A DNA stretch of 64,000 bases from JAAXGI01 sp965206975 (GCA_965206975.1 OZ242253.1:1860001-1924000); one strand, 5' to 3'. Counted from the stretch's first letter, positions 35,547 to 46,033 are shown. Made by a program: numbers and translations. The notes: a model not told the origin generated them from the letters alone.

Positions 35547-36962
35547 TCAGAGCCCGATCCAGTAGCTTACTTTAATAGCGAAGAAGTTGTCGCCGGCCGC
35601 GGCGAGGGATCCGAACAGGTCACCTAGCCCCGCACCGTTCCCCACGCCCAGGCGCCGAGAGCGCGCCTGCTGCCAAACCAGAAAGAGCGTGCTTCCCGGG
35701 CGCCACTCCCAACTGAGCACGGCTGTGCTGCGGAACGAACGGATGTTGAAGTCCTGATTGGGGATGACGAAAGCGTCCTCACCGTCACGTACCTCGAGGC
35801 TCCCGTTCTCTTGGCGATTGGTCGTGGTCCCGTCGGTGCGAAGGAATCCGCTCCCGGCTGCCTCTAGCTCTCCGAAGTTGAAGAAACGGCCGCTGGCTGC
35901 GAACGGCTGAGCGTACAGCTCGAGGTTGAGGTCAGGTTGCAGTGTGAAGTTTAGCCGGGTCTCGATGGCGAGCGTCGTGCGGTCTGTGAACGTGAAGATG
36001 TAGCGACCTCCGTAGGTGGCCGGGTAACCTCCGTCCCTGAAGGTCACGTACTGACGCGAGTCCACTCTGCGCTCGAATGAGGGCAGGAACGACACTTGCC
36101 AGCGAGGCGCGGGGACCAGGGAAATCTCGGCGTTGACGTCACCGCTCCAGCCTCCAAGCTCATCCTGTCCATAGGACGCACCCGCCCTCCATCGAGTCTC
36201 CGCCGACGGGTTGCTCCGGAGGCTCAGAGAGGCTTGCCAGTTCTGAGGCCCCTCCATGGAGAGGCCTCCCCGGGTGAGCCGCTGGTTCTGGGATCGCAGG
36301 CTATAGTTTACTGACGCCTGGGTGGTCCAGTAGTTGTTCAACCTCAGCTCAGTGCTGCCGCCCAGACGGGTGCTCTGTTTGTCGCCGCCAAAGTTCCATT
36401 CGTTGTTCTGGTTCACCGTGAAGCTGTAGCTCCGAAGCAGATCACCGGGCACGGTCTCGCGGTATGTAAGGGACCCGCCAGCCATGATTCCATCTCCGGC
36501 ACCCAGGAACCCGATATCGTTGAAGGTGACCTCGGGCGACTCCAGGTCGGCGCGGACGTCCCAGAGCCAATGGGCACCGCTGATCTTGCGGGCCGACAGG
36601 GTGGCCTTGGCTCCTGAAAGCGACGTCCGAGACGAGTCCACCTGTACGTGACCGGCGTCGGGTCGCTGTAGGTAGCGTTCGCTGCCGTGCTGGGCTCGTA
36701 GGATGGCCTCTTCGCTCCCGGCGATTCCGGTGAGCCCCCCCTCAACAGACACTTCGTATCCGCCCCCGGCGATGCGCCAAAGGGCATCTCCGCCAACCAT
36801 CCATGCATTCCGGCGCAGCTGAGTAGCGAGAGGATCCCCGTCCTCGAGGTCTCTATGGACGCCGTTGAACATGATGGCCGCCGTGGAACCGGCCTCTCCG
36901 AACTCCTGTTGAATCCGCGCCATGCCCCAGGCCGTTCGAGGGGCGACCCGCACCTCCTCTAG
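35547..36962 (-). pseudogene. DUF5916 protein, C-terminal half (split by IS)
   Basis: Outer-membrane beta-barrel type sequence, ending LFGSLAAAGDNFFAIKVSYW, with many alternating strands (for example LNNYWTTQASVNYSLRSQNQ). It is the direct continuation of the N-terminal half at 38459-39795: removing the IS and one CTAG copy joins GGSDGGA to LEEVRVAPRTAWGMA in frame. DUF5916 proteins combine a CBM9-like surface domain with a barrel. The ATG of the listed open frame at 36953 is internal, not a real start. Confidence 0.88.
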
Positions 36963-38458
36963 CAGCCCGTGGAAAAAGTCCTTCCTGTAGCCGTTGTATG
37001 AGTGAGTTAGATTCCAGGTGAACCGGGGTCTGAGCGAGGGAGGACGGCGATGGCGATAGGCAAGCGGCGCAAGGGGCGACAGCAGGAGTTATTCGTGGCG
37101 GCCAGCGAGATCCGCGCGCTGGGCAACCCCTTCTACCGTGCGCTGAACAGGCTGCTTGAGGAGGAGGGTTTCGACGACTTTGCGGAAGAGACGTGCCGGG
37201 AGTTCTATGCGGAGAAGCGGGGCCGGCCGGGCATTGCGCCCGGGGTGTATTTCCGGATGCTGATGGTGGGGTATCTGGAAGGGATCGGCTCGGAGCGGGG
37301 GATTGCGTGGCGGTGTGCGGACTCGATTTCGCTGCGTGAGTTTCTGGGCTGCGGGCTGGCGAACAACCCGCCGGAGCATTCGAGCCTGTCGAAGACGCGG
37401 AAGCGGCTGAGCCTGGAGGCCCACGAGGCGGTGTTCGCCCGGGTGCTGGAGGTGCTGCGGGCGTCGGGTCTTCTGAGCGGCAAGACGCTGGGCGTGGACG
37501 CGACGACGCTGGAGGCGAACGCGGCGATGCGCACGATCGTGCGGCGCGACGACGGGACCGGCTACGAGGAGTGGCTGGAGGGGGTGGCGCGGGCGTCGGG
37601 GATCGAGACGCCGGCGCGGGAAGACCTCGCGAAGCTGGACCGGAAGCGTCCGAAGAAGGGCTCGAACCAGGAGTGGGCGCATCCGCACGACCCGGAGGCG
37701 CGGATCACGAAGATGAAGGACGGCAGGACGCGCCTGGCGCACAAGTTCGAGCAGGCGGTCGACCCGGATATGGAGACCGGCGCGGTCGTGGCGGCGACGG
37801 TTCAGACGATGGACGGCGGAGACACGGCCTCGCTGCCGGTGACGCTGGACGAGGCGGAGCGGCAGCTGGCGGAGGTGGGCGTGGAGCCGAGGGAAGTGGT
37901 GGCCGACAAGGGCTACCACTCGAACCAGACGATGACGGAGCTGAGAGACCGGGGGCAGCGGAGCTACGTGAGCGAGCCCGACCGCGGCCGCCGGAAGTGG
38001 AAGCGGAACCGGGACGCGCAGAAGCCGACCTACGCCAACCGGCGGCGGATCCGCGGCAACCGGGGAAAGCGGCTGCTGCGCCAGCGCGGCGAGAAGCTGG
38101 AGCGGGGGTTCGCACACATGCTGGGGACCGGAGGACTCCGCCGCGTCCACGTCCGTGGGCAGGAGGAGATTCGAAAACGGATGCTCCTTCAGGCTGCCGC
38201 CTTCAACCTCGGGCTCCTGATGCGCAAGCGTTTCGGCTTTGGCACCCCCCGCGGCCTGCAGGGCGCCGCACTCGCATGCCACGTCAGCACCACCGTCTTA
38301 CCCATTCTTCGCCGCTTTTGCCGCCAGATCGGCCCGTTCGGCCCAATGGTCGGGTCTTTAGGCTACAAGATCCGACATCGGCACACACTCACCCCCGCCT
38401 CGGCCCTGGTCCCACTCCTTCACCCGACGCTCTGGAAACCCACTTCTTCCACGGGCTG
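36963..38458 (+). mobile_element. IS1182-like element flanked by CTAG duplication
   Basis: 1496-bp element. Ends are inverted repeats cagcccgtggaa (36963) and ttccacgggctg (to 38458). The 4-base CTAG occurs at both junctions (36959-36962 and 38459-38462). It interrupts a DUF5916 gene that would be in frame without it, so the insertion is simple and probably recent. Confidence 0.9.
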
Positions 38459-38462
38459 CTAG
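37050..38462 (+). CDS. IS1182-like transposase
   Basis: 470 residues. GVYFRMLMVGYLEGIGSERG and LREFLGCGLANNPPEHSSLS are the N-terminal DUF772-type signature; DDE catalytic parts are GKTLGVDATTLEANAAM (first Asp) and EVVADKGYHSNQTMTELR (second Asp), with a late Glu (LERGFAHML). ATG at 37050. The stop codon TAG is supplied by the CTAG target duplication, so the last codon depends on the insertion site. Confidence 0.93.
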   Translation: MAIGKRRKGRQQELFVAASEIRALGNPFYRALNRLLEEEGFDDFAEETCREFYAEKRGRPGIAPGVYFRMLMVGYLEGIGSERGIAWRCADSISLREFLGCGLANNPPEHSSLSKTRKRLSLEAHEAVFARVLEVLRASGLLSGKTLGVDATTLEANAAMRTIVRRDDGTGYEEWLEGVARASGIETPAREDLAKLDRKRPKKGSNQEWAHPHDPEARITKMKDGRTRLAHKFEQAVDPDMETGAVVAATVQTMDGGDTASLPVTLDEAERQLAEVGVEPREVVADKGYHSNQTMTELRDRGQRSYVSEPDRGRRKWKRNRDAQKPTYANRRRIRGNRGKRLLRQRGEKLERGFAHMLGTGGLRRVHVRGQEEIRKRMLLQAAAFNLGLLMRKRFGFGTPRGLQGAALACHVSTTVLPILRRFCRQIGPFGPMVGSLGYKIRHRHTLTPASALVPLLHPTLWKPTSSTGC

Positions 38463-39795
38463 GGCTCCTCCATCGGATCCCCCGGGGTTGAGGTCGAATG
38501 TCCGAGCGTGCTCCTCGCCGGTAACGGCGCCCAGGATCCCCATGGAGGTTCCGGAGGGAAGCCGGCCCGTCAGCTTCCCGGCTCCCAAAATCGTGGTCTC
38601 TCCGGGGATGTCGACGAAGTCTCCCGAAGCCTGTCCTGGAGGAGGATTTCCGACGCGCCTGGAATAGAAGTAGTTGATCTGGGAGCCCTGGAGCAGGTTG
38701 CTACCCTCGGTGAAAAAGGGGCGCCGCTCTGGAAAGAGGGTCTCGGTGTCGGTCAGGTTGATCACTGCTGGATCCACCTCCACCTGGCCGAAGTCGGGGA
38801 AGAAAGTGGCGTCCAGCGTTAGGTTCGAGCCCAACCCCATCTTGAGATTCGCGCCGATGTTTCCTTTCAGATTGAGGTCGTCAACGAACGGGTTCCGGCG
38901 ATCCCGGTCCCCCGAGATGGTGGAGCCGCCGGCCGCGTATGGGAGCAGTTCGAGCCGGCTAGTCTGACGGATGGACTCGATCTCTAGTGTCCCGAAGCGA
39001 GACGACCATGCATCCTCGGTCCGCGGGACCGCGACCCAATAGTCGTCCTCGTTCTTGAGTGGGATCCACCGGTGGACGTTTAGCCCCCAGACCAACGCCG
39101 ACCCCTCGTTGAACCGGAGCTGACCGAACGGGATCCACATCTCTGCCGTCCATCCGGTGTCGTCGATGCTGACTCGCGCCTCCCACACAGGATCGTAGCG
39201 AGGGTCGATGTCAGACTCACTGTCGGAAAGGTGTTGGTGGTCGATCCGAACGCCCGAGGCCGTCACCCCATAGCTGTAGGCGGTCCGCCGGTCAAAGAAA
39301 GTGTCCAGGGAGACCAGAATGTAGTCGGCCAGCTCAGGCCCGCCGCTCCCGGGACTCTGGAAACCGCCTCCGGGGAAACCGCCGGTCGCGGGACCCCCGC
39401 TCGGGCTGTATGGGCTGTCCCGTCGCCCCAGCGGAGCCTGGATTCCTCCGCGGCCCTGGTTGCTGCTCATCCGAGCGCCCAGGTACAGCCCACCGTCGTC
39501 GTAGACGAAGCGAACCTCAGTTCGCTCAGTAGGAGGCGCACCCTCCACCGGCTCCTTCTGGACGAAGTCGGTGGTCGGTATGGCGCGGCTCCAGGCGGCC
39601 TCATCGAGGCGACCGTCGACCTGAATCTCTCCCTGAGACACCCGGATGGCGTTGGCCACCTTGGGTAGGCCTGTCGAAGGCATCTGTGCGAGCCCCTCCC
39701 ATGGCCCGGCTACCTGGACCGAGCTGACCAACAGGAGGACTGAGAGAGGAAAACGGACCCTACGCCACTCGTCCCGTAGGCGGATCAACGTAGAG
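38459..39795 (-). pseudogene. DUF5916 protein, N-terminal half (split by IS)
   Basis: Leader FPLSVLLLVSSVQVAGPWEGL, then the CBM9-like domain VDGRLDEAAWSRAIPTTDFV, then DGGLYLGARMSSNQG and the start of the barrel (LKMGLGSNLTLDATFFPDFG, VEVDPAVINLTDTETLFPER, GSNLLQGSQINYFYSRRVGN). The start is uncertain: the open frame runs into antisense of an IS, and the most likely initiation is TTG near 39790 or a lost upstream codon. Function of the family is unknown; outer membrane location is inferred. Confidence 0.85.
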
Positions 39796-39868
39796 TGGGG
39801 AGATGGAGTGAACCCCGGAGGGTGGACAGCGGGGGTTGCCCGGATTGACCAGTTGAGGGTTTCAGGCT

Positions 39869-39945
39869 GCATACACGCTCTCGAATTCCTCAGGCGGCCT
39901 GTAGCCGAGCGAGGAGTGCAAGCGTCTTTTGAACCGGTTCCGCCG
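39869..39945 (-). pseudogene. IS3 OrfB C-terminal tail
   Basis: Minus strand reads NRFKRRLHSSLGYRPPEEFE then SVYAA and stop: the end of an IS3 integrase (SLGYxSPxEFE). It belongs with OrfA at 40831-41157; the middle is replaced by an IS1111-type fragment. Confidence 0.75.
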
Positions 39946-39971
39946 GAGTGGACGCCCGGTCCGGACGGCAT

Positions 39972-40786
39972 CGATGGAGTGGACGCCCCCCTACCCCGGG
40001 CGCCAGTGTGCGCCGGGTGAGGAGAACGCACAAGGGGTGCGTTCGGGCAACGAGAGGGGGGATCCATGGGCAAGGTGGTCAGCGTCATCGGCATCGACAT
40101 CTCGAAGAGGTACTTCCAGCTGCACGGGGCTACGGCGGACGGTGAGCCTGTGCTACGCAAGTAGCTCACGCGCTCGAAGCTGCTCGAGTTCCTCGCTGGG
40201 CAACCCGCCTGCCGGGTCGTGATGGAGGTGTGTGCCAGCGCCCACCATTGGGGGCGGCAGATCCAGGAGCTCGGCCACGAGGTCCGCCTGATTCCCCCGG
40301 TGTATGTGAAGCCCTATGTGAAGAGGCAGAAGAACGACGCCAACGACGCGGGAGCGATCGTCGAGGCGGCCCAGCGGCCGACGATGCGGTTCGTGGCCGT
40401 GAAGACCGAGGCGGAGCAGGCGCGCTCGGTGGTGTTCCGGGCCCGGGAGCTCCTGGTGCACCAGCGGACCCAGACGATCAATGCGTTGCGGGGTCACCTC
40501 GCGGAGTTCGGACTCGTCGCTCCGCTGGGGGTGCACAATGTCCGAAAGCTGGAGGAGGCGTTCCACGGGTCTGAGAAGTTCTTCCCGGCGCTGGCGCCCC
40601 CTGTCATACGCCTCCTCATCGAGCGGATCCACGAACTGGACGCGGAAGTCGATGAGCTGGACCGGGAGATCCGTCGGATCGTGAGGGAAGATGAGGCGCT
40701 GGGGCGCCTGATGACGATCCCGGAGGTGGGAGAGCTCACAGCGATGGCGGTCCACGCCTTTGCGCCACCGATGGAGAGCTTCCGAG
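39972..40786 (+). pseudogene. IS1111-type element, 3'-truncated, transposase with stop
   Basis: Left end cgatggagtggacgccccc at 39972-39990 equals that of the copy at 51.8 kb. Transposase ATG 40066: MGKVVSVIGIDISKRYFQLH, then TAG at 40162-40164, then ASAHHWGRQIQELGHEVRLI, KRQKNDANDAGAIVEAAQRP, and ending at FAPPMESFR. Intact copies continue with RGRDFSAWLGL; here IS3 OrfB antisense follows. The 3' third, including the C-terminal catalytic-serine region and noncoding RNA segment, is lost. Confidence 0.88.
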
Positions 40787-41157
40787 CAGCCGGCACATCG
40801 TGCGCACCGGGTAGACGGCCTGGCGATCGCTCACGAACCGGAATCCCCTCTGGGGATCGATCCGCTCTCCCTGGCGAACCAGGCCGTGGCTTTTGCCAAG
40901 ATGTCCCGCTCGAGCTTCACCTGGCGGAGCTCACGCTTCAACTCGCCCACCTCGTTGCGCTCGGCCGTCGTCAAGCCGTCCTTGCGAAGCCCCTCGTCCC
41001 GGTCGGCCTGCTCCACCCAGCGCCGGATCGCCGTTGCCGACGGCTCGAACTCTTTCGCCAGACGGTCCGGACTTCGGCCCGCCCGCACCAACTCCACCAT
41101 CCGCGCCTTGAACTCAGGCGCATACCTCCGTCCGCTCCCCCGTCCGCTCCCCGACAT
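40784..41157 (-). CDS. IS3 OrfA (intact) with start of OrfB
   Basis: ATG 41157 to stop 40831: MSGSGRGSGRRYAPEFKARM, LAKEFEPSATAIRRWVEQAD, ELKRELRQVKLERDILAKAT. HTH plus coiled coil typical of OrfA. Immediately after, OrfB begins (FRFVSDRQAVYPVRTMCRLL) and is cut at about 40784 by the IS1111-type fragment. OrfA alone cannot transpose. Confidence 0.83.
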
Positions 41158-41199
41158 CCTGACACCTCCCCGTTGAAATCCAACGCTTGAAAGTGTCCA

Positions 41200-41390
41200 C
41201 CAACTCCGGGGCGGTCCACTACCTCCGTCTTCCGCCGCGCACTCCATCGCTCCGGCAGCTCCTCCCTTCCACGACCTTCGATCGCTTTCCTCTCCCTGCT
41301 CTCCTGGGACATAGCCGTTCCCTCTCTCTCTGGACCCCAACTCTTGTGACCAATCTAATGTCCAGTGAAATCGGGTGCGCTAGAGCTCAG
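41200..41390 (-). pseudogene. 5' end of a second IS3-like element
   Basis: Minus strand reads SRERKAIEGRGREELPERWS and ARRKTEVV, the N-terminus of the OrfA at 53.7-54.1 kb (GREEVPERWSTRRKVEVVLR). The terminal tggacattagattgg and cgcacccgattt blocks are shared too. Cut at about 41205 by another IS3 end. It lies directly in the region upstream of the SusC gene. Confidence 0.7.
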
Positions 41391-41526
41391 GACCACGGCC
41401 CTGTCTGGAATTTGGCGTACAGCTCAACCCAACCGCCTCCGGCTTTGGCTCCTCTGCTTGACAATCAGCCCATTGGATCTCAATAGTGACAAGAGTTGCC
41501 CCCTTTTTCCGGGAGGTGTAACAGAT

Positions 41527-44500
41527 ATGGTTACCATACGTTTGAACAACATCCGTAGTATCGCACCGGCGTTTCTCGTCCTTTTGGGTGTGATGGCCGG
41601 TTCCGCCCAGGCCCAGGTGGGGACCGTGTCGGGTGAGATTATCAATGTCGATACACGGCAGCCTGTGGGCGCGGCCCAGGTCTTCATTTCAGTTCTCGAC
41701 TTGGGCGTCCTGTCTGAAGTGAGCGGCCGCTACGTGCTCCCGAACGTGCCTGCGGGCACTCATGCTGTGACGGCGGAGCGGCTCGGGTTCACCTCGGAAA
41801 TACAGGAGATCGTAGTGGGCGCTGGCCAGACCGTCGTTTTGGATTTCCAACTCGGCCAGGCGGCGCTACAACTCGATGAGATCATCGTTACAGGCACCGC
41901 AGGCGGGACCCAAAGGCGGGCGGTGGGGAATGCCGTCACCCGGTTGGAAGTTGATCCTTTGGCGAGGGTCGCGCCGATTTCAACTCTGGAGCAGGCGATC
42001 GGCGCCAATGTTCCGGGACTGACTTTTTTCGCCTCGGGCACGGCCCCAGGCCAATCGGGCGGTGATATTCGTATCCGTGGGTCTTCGAGCCAGGCGCTTA
42101 CGAACGCGCCGATCGTCTATATCGACGGCGTTCGCATGGAAGCGAACAATGCCCGTGACGGTGCAGGTGCAGGGCAAAGATCACGGCTCGATGACATCAA
42201 CCCCGAGGATATCGAAAGTATCGAGGTGATCAAGGGTCCCGCTGCGGCGACGCTCTACGGTACCGAGGCATCGAACGGGGTAATTCAGATCATTACGAAG
42301 CGGGGCGAGACGGGGGCACCTGTGTTTGATGCCGCCGTCGGGGGGGGGGTTAGGTGGCTGCACAATCCGTCGAAAGTGTTCGGCACAGTGTACGGAACCA
42401 ACCCTGAAACGAACGAACTATTGTCGATGAATATCTATGACAGTGAGGAGGCTCGGCTCGGATACCCCATTTACGAATATGGAAACCAACAAGACTACGA
42501 TCTTTCGGTCAGAGGAGGCACGGACCGTTTGCGGTACTTTGCATCGGGCTCCCGAGGGAGAGCGCAGGGAATTCGGGACTATAACGTGGACACGAAAACG
42601 TCCGTCCGGACTTCGCTTTCCTTCCTTCCCAGGGAAGACTTGGATATACGGGCGAACATTGCCTATAACATCCAAGAGGCCCGGGCGATGAGTTCGGAAT
42701 ATGCGGATATGTACTGGGCTGGCCCGGACGACAGATTATTTGAAGGAGGCGTCGACGGTCCCAGTCTCGGCTTTTTCCGGGTTCCTCCCGAGGAACGTCG
42801 CAACGAAGAAAGAACGGTGGCTCGCGACCGCACCAACGTAAGTTTTGAGGCGAACTATCGCCCATTTAGCTGGCTTTCCAACCGCCTGGTGTTCGGAAGG
42901 GATCTGCAGTACGAGCGGATCGGGTTCCTACTTCCCAGGCAACCGGGCGGAACATCCAACCCCTTCTTCCGGAGCATCGGGGACGGTCGCCGCCAAATTG
43001 ACAGCCGTAGGATCGAGCTGGGCACGTTCGACTACAATGGGACGATTAGCCTGGCTCTCACCGATAATATATCGTCGGCTACCTCGTTCGGCGTTCAGTA
43101 TTATTCAAATGTGAATACTAACCACCGATCGCAGGGCGACGACTTCGCCACTTCGGCCCTGACCACCGTGACTGCGGCAGGGCAGAACTCTTCCACCGAG
43201 ATCTTCATCTCGAATACCACGCTCGGTTACTTCGTCCAGGAACAACTGGACTGGGGCGGGCGCTTTTTCCTGACGGCTGCCGTTCGGCAAGACGACAACA
43301 GCGCTTTCGGCAGCGATTTCAGCGCGGCCACTTACCCGAAGGCGAGCACGACTTGGGTGATTAGTGAGGAGAGCTTTTGGAATGTGGACTTCGTGGAGAC
43401 ATTGCGCCTGAGAGGGGCATGGGGACAGGCAGGGCAGCAGCCCGACGTCTTTGCGGCCACACGGTTGTATGAGCCCCAACCCGGCGTAAACTTTGTGCCG
43501 ATACTCACGCCACAGACGATCGGAAATCCGGACCTCGGGCCGGAGAAGGGCCAAGAGCTGGAGCTTGGGTTCGACGCCACCATGTTTGATGATAGAGTGA
43601 GCCTCGAATTTACCGGGTTTTGGCGTGACACCAAGGACGCGATCGTGACCAAGCAGATCGCGCCGTCAATCGGAATTCCGGGGACCCAGTTGGTCAATGT
43701 CGGGGCGATCAGGAGTTGGGGTACTGAGGCCTCCATCGGCGTGGCGGTCCTGACCGAGAATCCGGTGCGGTGGGACATACAGGCGTCGCTTGCCAGCCAG
43801 AACAATGAGATCGTGGATCTGGGAGGACCCCAGGTCATGATTCCCGTGCGCCGGGCTAGGCACCATATCGAGGGATTTCCTCTGGCCTCGATTTTCGGTT
43901 ACGAGATCCTTTCCGCGGAGTTTGAGCCTGGAACTCACGTTGTGAACAAGGACACGTGGCTGTGTGACGGCGGGACCGGGAAGGGTGGGAGGGAGGTAGG
44001 CGGATCGGCGGTTAACTGCAGCGATGCTCCCCTACTCTACCAGGGCTCAGGGGAGCCGCACTATATCGTCAATTTCACCTCGACGTGGACCCTCTGGGAA
44101 GACCTCCAGGTCTACGGCTCCGTCGATGGGCTTCTTGACTATTGGTCGGTTGACGACGGGTGTGCCGCGAACCACCTGACCGTCAGGAATTCGCTGCTGG
44201 CTCAGACTCAGGGTGACCCGATTTTCGTGGCCCACATGAATTTGCGCCGTCAGGGCGCCTGTGAGTACAAGAACGGCTTCCTAAAGCTTCGGGAGCTAGG
44301 CACAAGATACTCATTTCCTGCTACGCTTGCTCAGAGAATTGGTGCCGATCGGGCGTCGTTTTCCGTGGGAGCCAGAAACCTGAATCTGCTGTACCGTGCA
44401 CAGGAGGATACGGACTTCGGCATCCGCATCGCAGACCCGGAAGGGTACCTGGCTAGCGAGAACTTCGGAGGCGAAACTCGGCTGATTGTGCCTCCGCAGG

Positions 44501-44535
44501 TCATAATAAACGCGACTTTGAGAGTCTCGTTCTGA
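41527..44535 (+). CDS. SusC/RagA-type TonB-linked outer-membrane receptor
   Basis: ATG 41527 (ribosome site gggaggtg) with Sec leader ending GSAQAQ; the frame is open upstream but into IS debris. Carboxypeptidase-regulatory domain at about 30-105 (GEIINVDTRQPVGAAQVFI, SGRYVLPNVPAGTHAVTAER), TonB-box region LDEIIVTGTAGG, plug (VPGLTFFASG, GGDIRIRGSSS, PIVYIDGVRMEA, IEVIKGPAAATLYGTEASNG) and a 22-strand-type barrel. About 1002 residues. Imports oligomers with SusD as the lid. The SusD partner follows after 61 bases. Substrate not predictable. Confidence 0.93.
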   Translation: MVTIRLNNIRSIAPAFLVLLGVMAGSAQAQVGTVSGEIINVDTRQPVGAAQVFISVLDLGVLSEVSGRYVLPNVPAGTHAVTAERLGFTSEIQEIVVGAGQTVVLDFQLGQAALQLDEIIVTGTAGGTQRRAVGNAVTRLEVDPLARVAPISTLEQAIGANVPGLTFFASGTAPGQSGGDIRIRGSSSQALTNAPIVYIDGVRMEANNARDGAGAGQRSRLDDINPEDIESIEVIKGPAAATLYGTEASNGVIQIITKRGETGAPVFDAAVGGGVRWLHNPSKVFGTVYGTNPETNELLSMNIYDSEEARLGYPIYEYGNQQDYDLSVRGGTDRLRYFASGSRGRAQGIRDYNVDTKTSVRTSLSFLPREDLDIRANIAYNIQEARAMSSEYADMYWAGPDDRLFEGGVDGPSLGFFRVPPEERRNEERTVARDRTNVSFEANYRPFSWLSNRLVFGRDLQYERIGFLLPRQPGGTSNPFFRSIGDGRRQIDSRRIELGTFDYNGTISLALTDNISSATSFGVQYYSNVNTNHRSQGDDFATSALTTVTAAGQNSSTEIFISNTTLGYFVQEQLDWGGRFFLTAAVRQDDNSAFGSDFSAATYPKASTTWVISEESFWNVDFVETLRLRGAWGQAGQQPDVFAATRLYEPQPGVNFVPILTPQTIGNPDLGPEKGQELELGFDATMFDDRVSLEFTGFWRDTKDAIVTKQIAPSIGIPGTQLVNVGAIRSWGTEASIGVAVLTENPVRWDIQASLASQNNEIVDLGGPQVMIPVRRARHHIEGFPLASIFGYEILSAEFEPGTHVVNKDTWLCDGGTGKGGREVGGSAVNCSDAPLLYQGSGEPHYIVNFTSTWTLWEDLQVYGSVDGLLDYWSVDDGCAANHLTVRNSLLAQTQGDPIFVAHMNLRRQGACEYKNGFLKLRELGTRYSFPATLAQRIGADRASFSVGARNLNLLYRAQEDTDFGIRIADPEGYLASENFGGETRLIVPPQVIINATLRVSF

Positions 44536-44596
44536 TGAGCGTGTTTCGATCGGAAAGCTTGATACCAGAGGCGTTTGCCTTGCGGAGGGTATAAGA

Positions 44597-45937
44597 ATGA
44601 TGACGGATCATAGAGGAATTAGGCGGAAAGATTGTAAGGGCTATGGGTTAGGTGGGGGTGCTCGCGTTTCCTTGGCGCTCCTGGGAATGGTGTTCTTGCC
44701 GGTGGTGGTGGCCTGCGACGGTCTTCTAGAGGTGGAGATCCCTGGATCGGTGTTCGAGGACGATCTGCACGATCCACGACTGGCGGAAACTCTGGCGGCG
44801 AGCGCCCAGGGTGACTTCGAGTGCGCGTTCAAGACGTACCAAGCGACGACGGGTCTTTGGGCCGACGATTTTGAGGTCTCAGGTGCCGCTCGAGACCTTG
44901 GCGTCATCGGAGCCCGGCTCCCGTTCATCAGTATCTATGGGCAAGTGACGGGATGTCAAAGCCTGACCGCGCTCTGGACCCCTCTCCACGTGGCTAGGTT
45001 CCAGGGAGAGAGGGGGGCGGAAATTCTTGCGGAATTCTCTGATGAAGCCGTTCCGAACAAGAATTTTCTTATTGGAAAGTCCTTGGTCTATGCGGCCTAT
45101 GCATACGTGTTTCTGGCCGAAGCCTATTGCTCGCTGGCGTTCGATGCAGGCCCGGAGGTAACACGTGAGGTCGGTTTCGATTTGGCGGTGACGCGGTTCG
45201 GCGAGGCAATATCGGCCCTTAGCGGGGCTACAGGGGCAGACGCTGCGGAAGCTGCCGATCTCACAAATTTCGCGCGGGTAGGTCGTGCGAGGGCGAACCT
45301 GAATCTGGGAAACGGCTCGGAGGTGGTGACGGACGCTCAAGCAGTTGACGCCAACTTTGAAATGACGGCATTCTCATCTTCGGGCGATGAGCGCCTTTAC
45401 GCCCCCATGGTTGACGCAAATACTGTCCAAGTCGGTGGGACCTGGACTGTCCATCCGAGGTGGTGGGACCTAACCGTCCCGTACGAGGGCGGGGACCCCG
45501 ACCCGAGGGTGCCGGTCTTTCACGTCGGGCTTGGTCTAGGGCATGACGGCATTACAGACGTCTGGGCGAACCTCAAGTATACGTCAAGGGATGACGACAT
45601 CCGGATGGCCGACTGGGCAGAGGCTCAGCTGATGATCGCCGAGGTGGAGTCTGGCAGAGGGAATGGGGCGATGGCTGTGGATATCATTAACCTGCTGCGC
45701 GACACCCACGCCCTGCCACACGTCGATCCCGCAGGCATGAGCTCGAACGACATTATCGAGTTGGTGCGGGAGGAACGTCGACGGGAGCTTTGGTTGGAAG
45801 GAACCCGGATGGGGGACAAGTTGCGATGGAATGAGCCGTGGGACACGGGCGTCAGCGACCATGGAACAGCGTATGGGACGGACACGTGCATCCCGTTGCA
45901 GGAAGCTGAAGTCCTCAATAATCCGAATTTCTTCTGA
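44597..45937 (+). CDS. SusD/RagB-type surface lipoprotein
   Basis: 446 residues. Leader ends VVVACDG (lipobox). TPR-like helices typical of SusD: TPLHVARFQGERGAEILAEF, YAAYAYVFLAEAYCSLAFDA, ARVGRARANLNLGN, and the C-terminal VREERRRELWLEGTRMGDKL. Ribosome site cggaggg. It captures the substrate and lids the SusC channel. A decayed relative stands at 5.3-6.0 kb. A hairpin with a T-rich tail follows, so SusC-SusD is likely one transcript ending there. Confidence 0.93.
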   Translation: MMTDHRGIRRKDCKGYGLGGGARVSLALLGMVFLPVVVACDGLLEVEIPGSVFEDDLHDPRLAETLAASAQGDFECAFKTYQATTGLWADDFEVSGAARDLGVIGARLPFISIYGQVTGCQSLTALWTPLHVARFQGERGAEILAEFSDEAVPNKNFLIGKSLVYAAYAYVFLAEAYCSLAFDAGPEVTREVGFDLAVTRFGEAISALSGATGADAAEAADLTNFARVGRARANLNLGNGSEVVTDAQAVDANFEMTAFSSSGDERLYAPMVDANTVQVGGTWTVHPRWWDLTVPYEGGDPDPRVPVFHVGLGLGHDGITDVWANLKYTSRDDDIRMADWAEAQLMIAEVESGRGNGAMAVDIINLLRDTHALPHVDPAGMSSNDIIELVREERRRELWLEGTRMGDKLRWNEPWDTGVSDHGTAYGTDTCIPLQEAEVLNNPNFF

Positions 45938-45987
45938 CGGCTTCCAGGACTTAGCCCGCGCGATCGGCGGGCAAAGACGGGCGATGG

Positions 45988-46031
45988 TTCCCGGAGTCTG
46001 CTGTTCAGGCTCCGGGAATTGTCTTTCGTGC
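45988..46031 (+). terminator. Terminator after susC-susD
   Basis: Stem ttcccggag / ctccgggaa (9 bp, 13-base loop) followed by ttgtcttt, located 51 bases after the SusD stop. Confidence 0.65.
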
Positions 46032-46033
46032 CC

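Noticed and set aside
37089..38282. 397-codon minus-strand frame opposite the IS1182-like transposase
   Set aside because: Composition is an antisense artefact (Arg/Leu/His/Pro repeats) and the plus-strand transposase is unequivocal.
39796..40169. N-terminal extension of the DUF5916 frame
   Set aside because: Antisense of IS1111 and IS3 sequence; the signal peptide starts near 39790.
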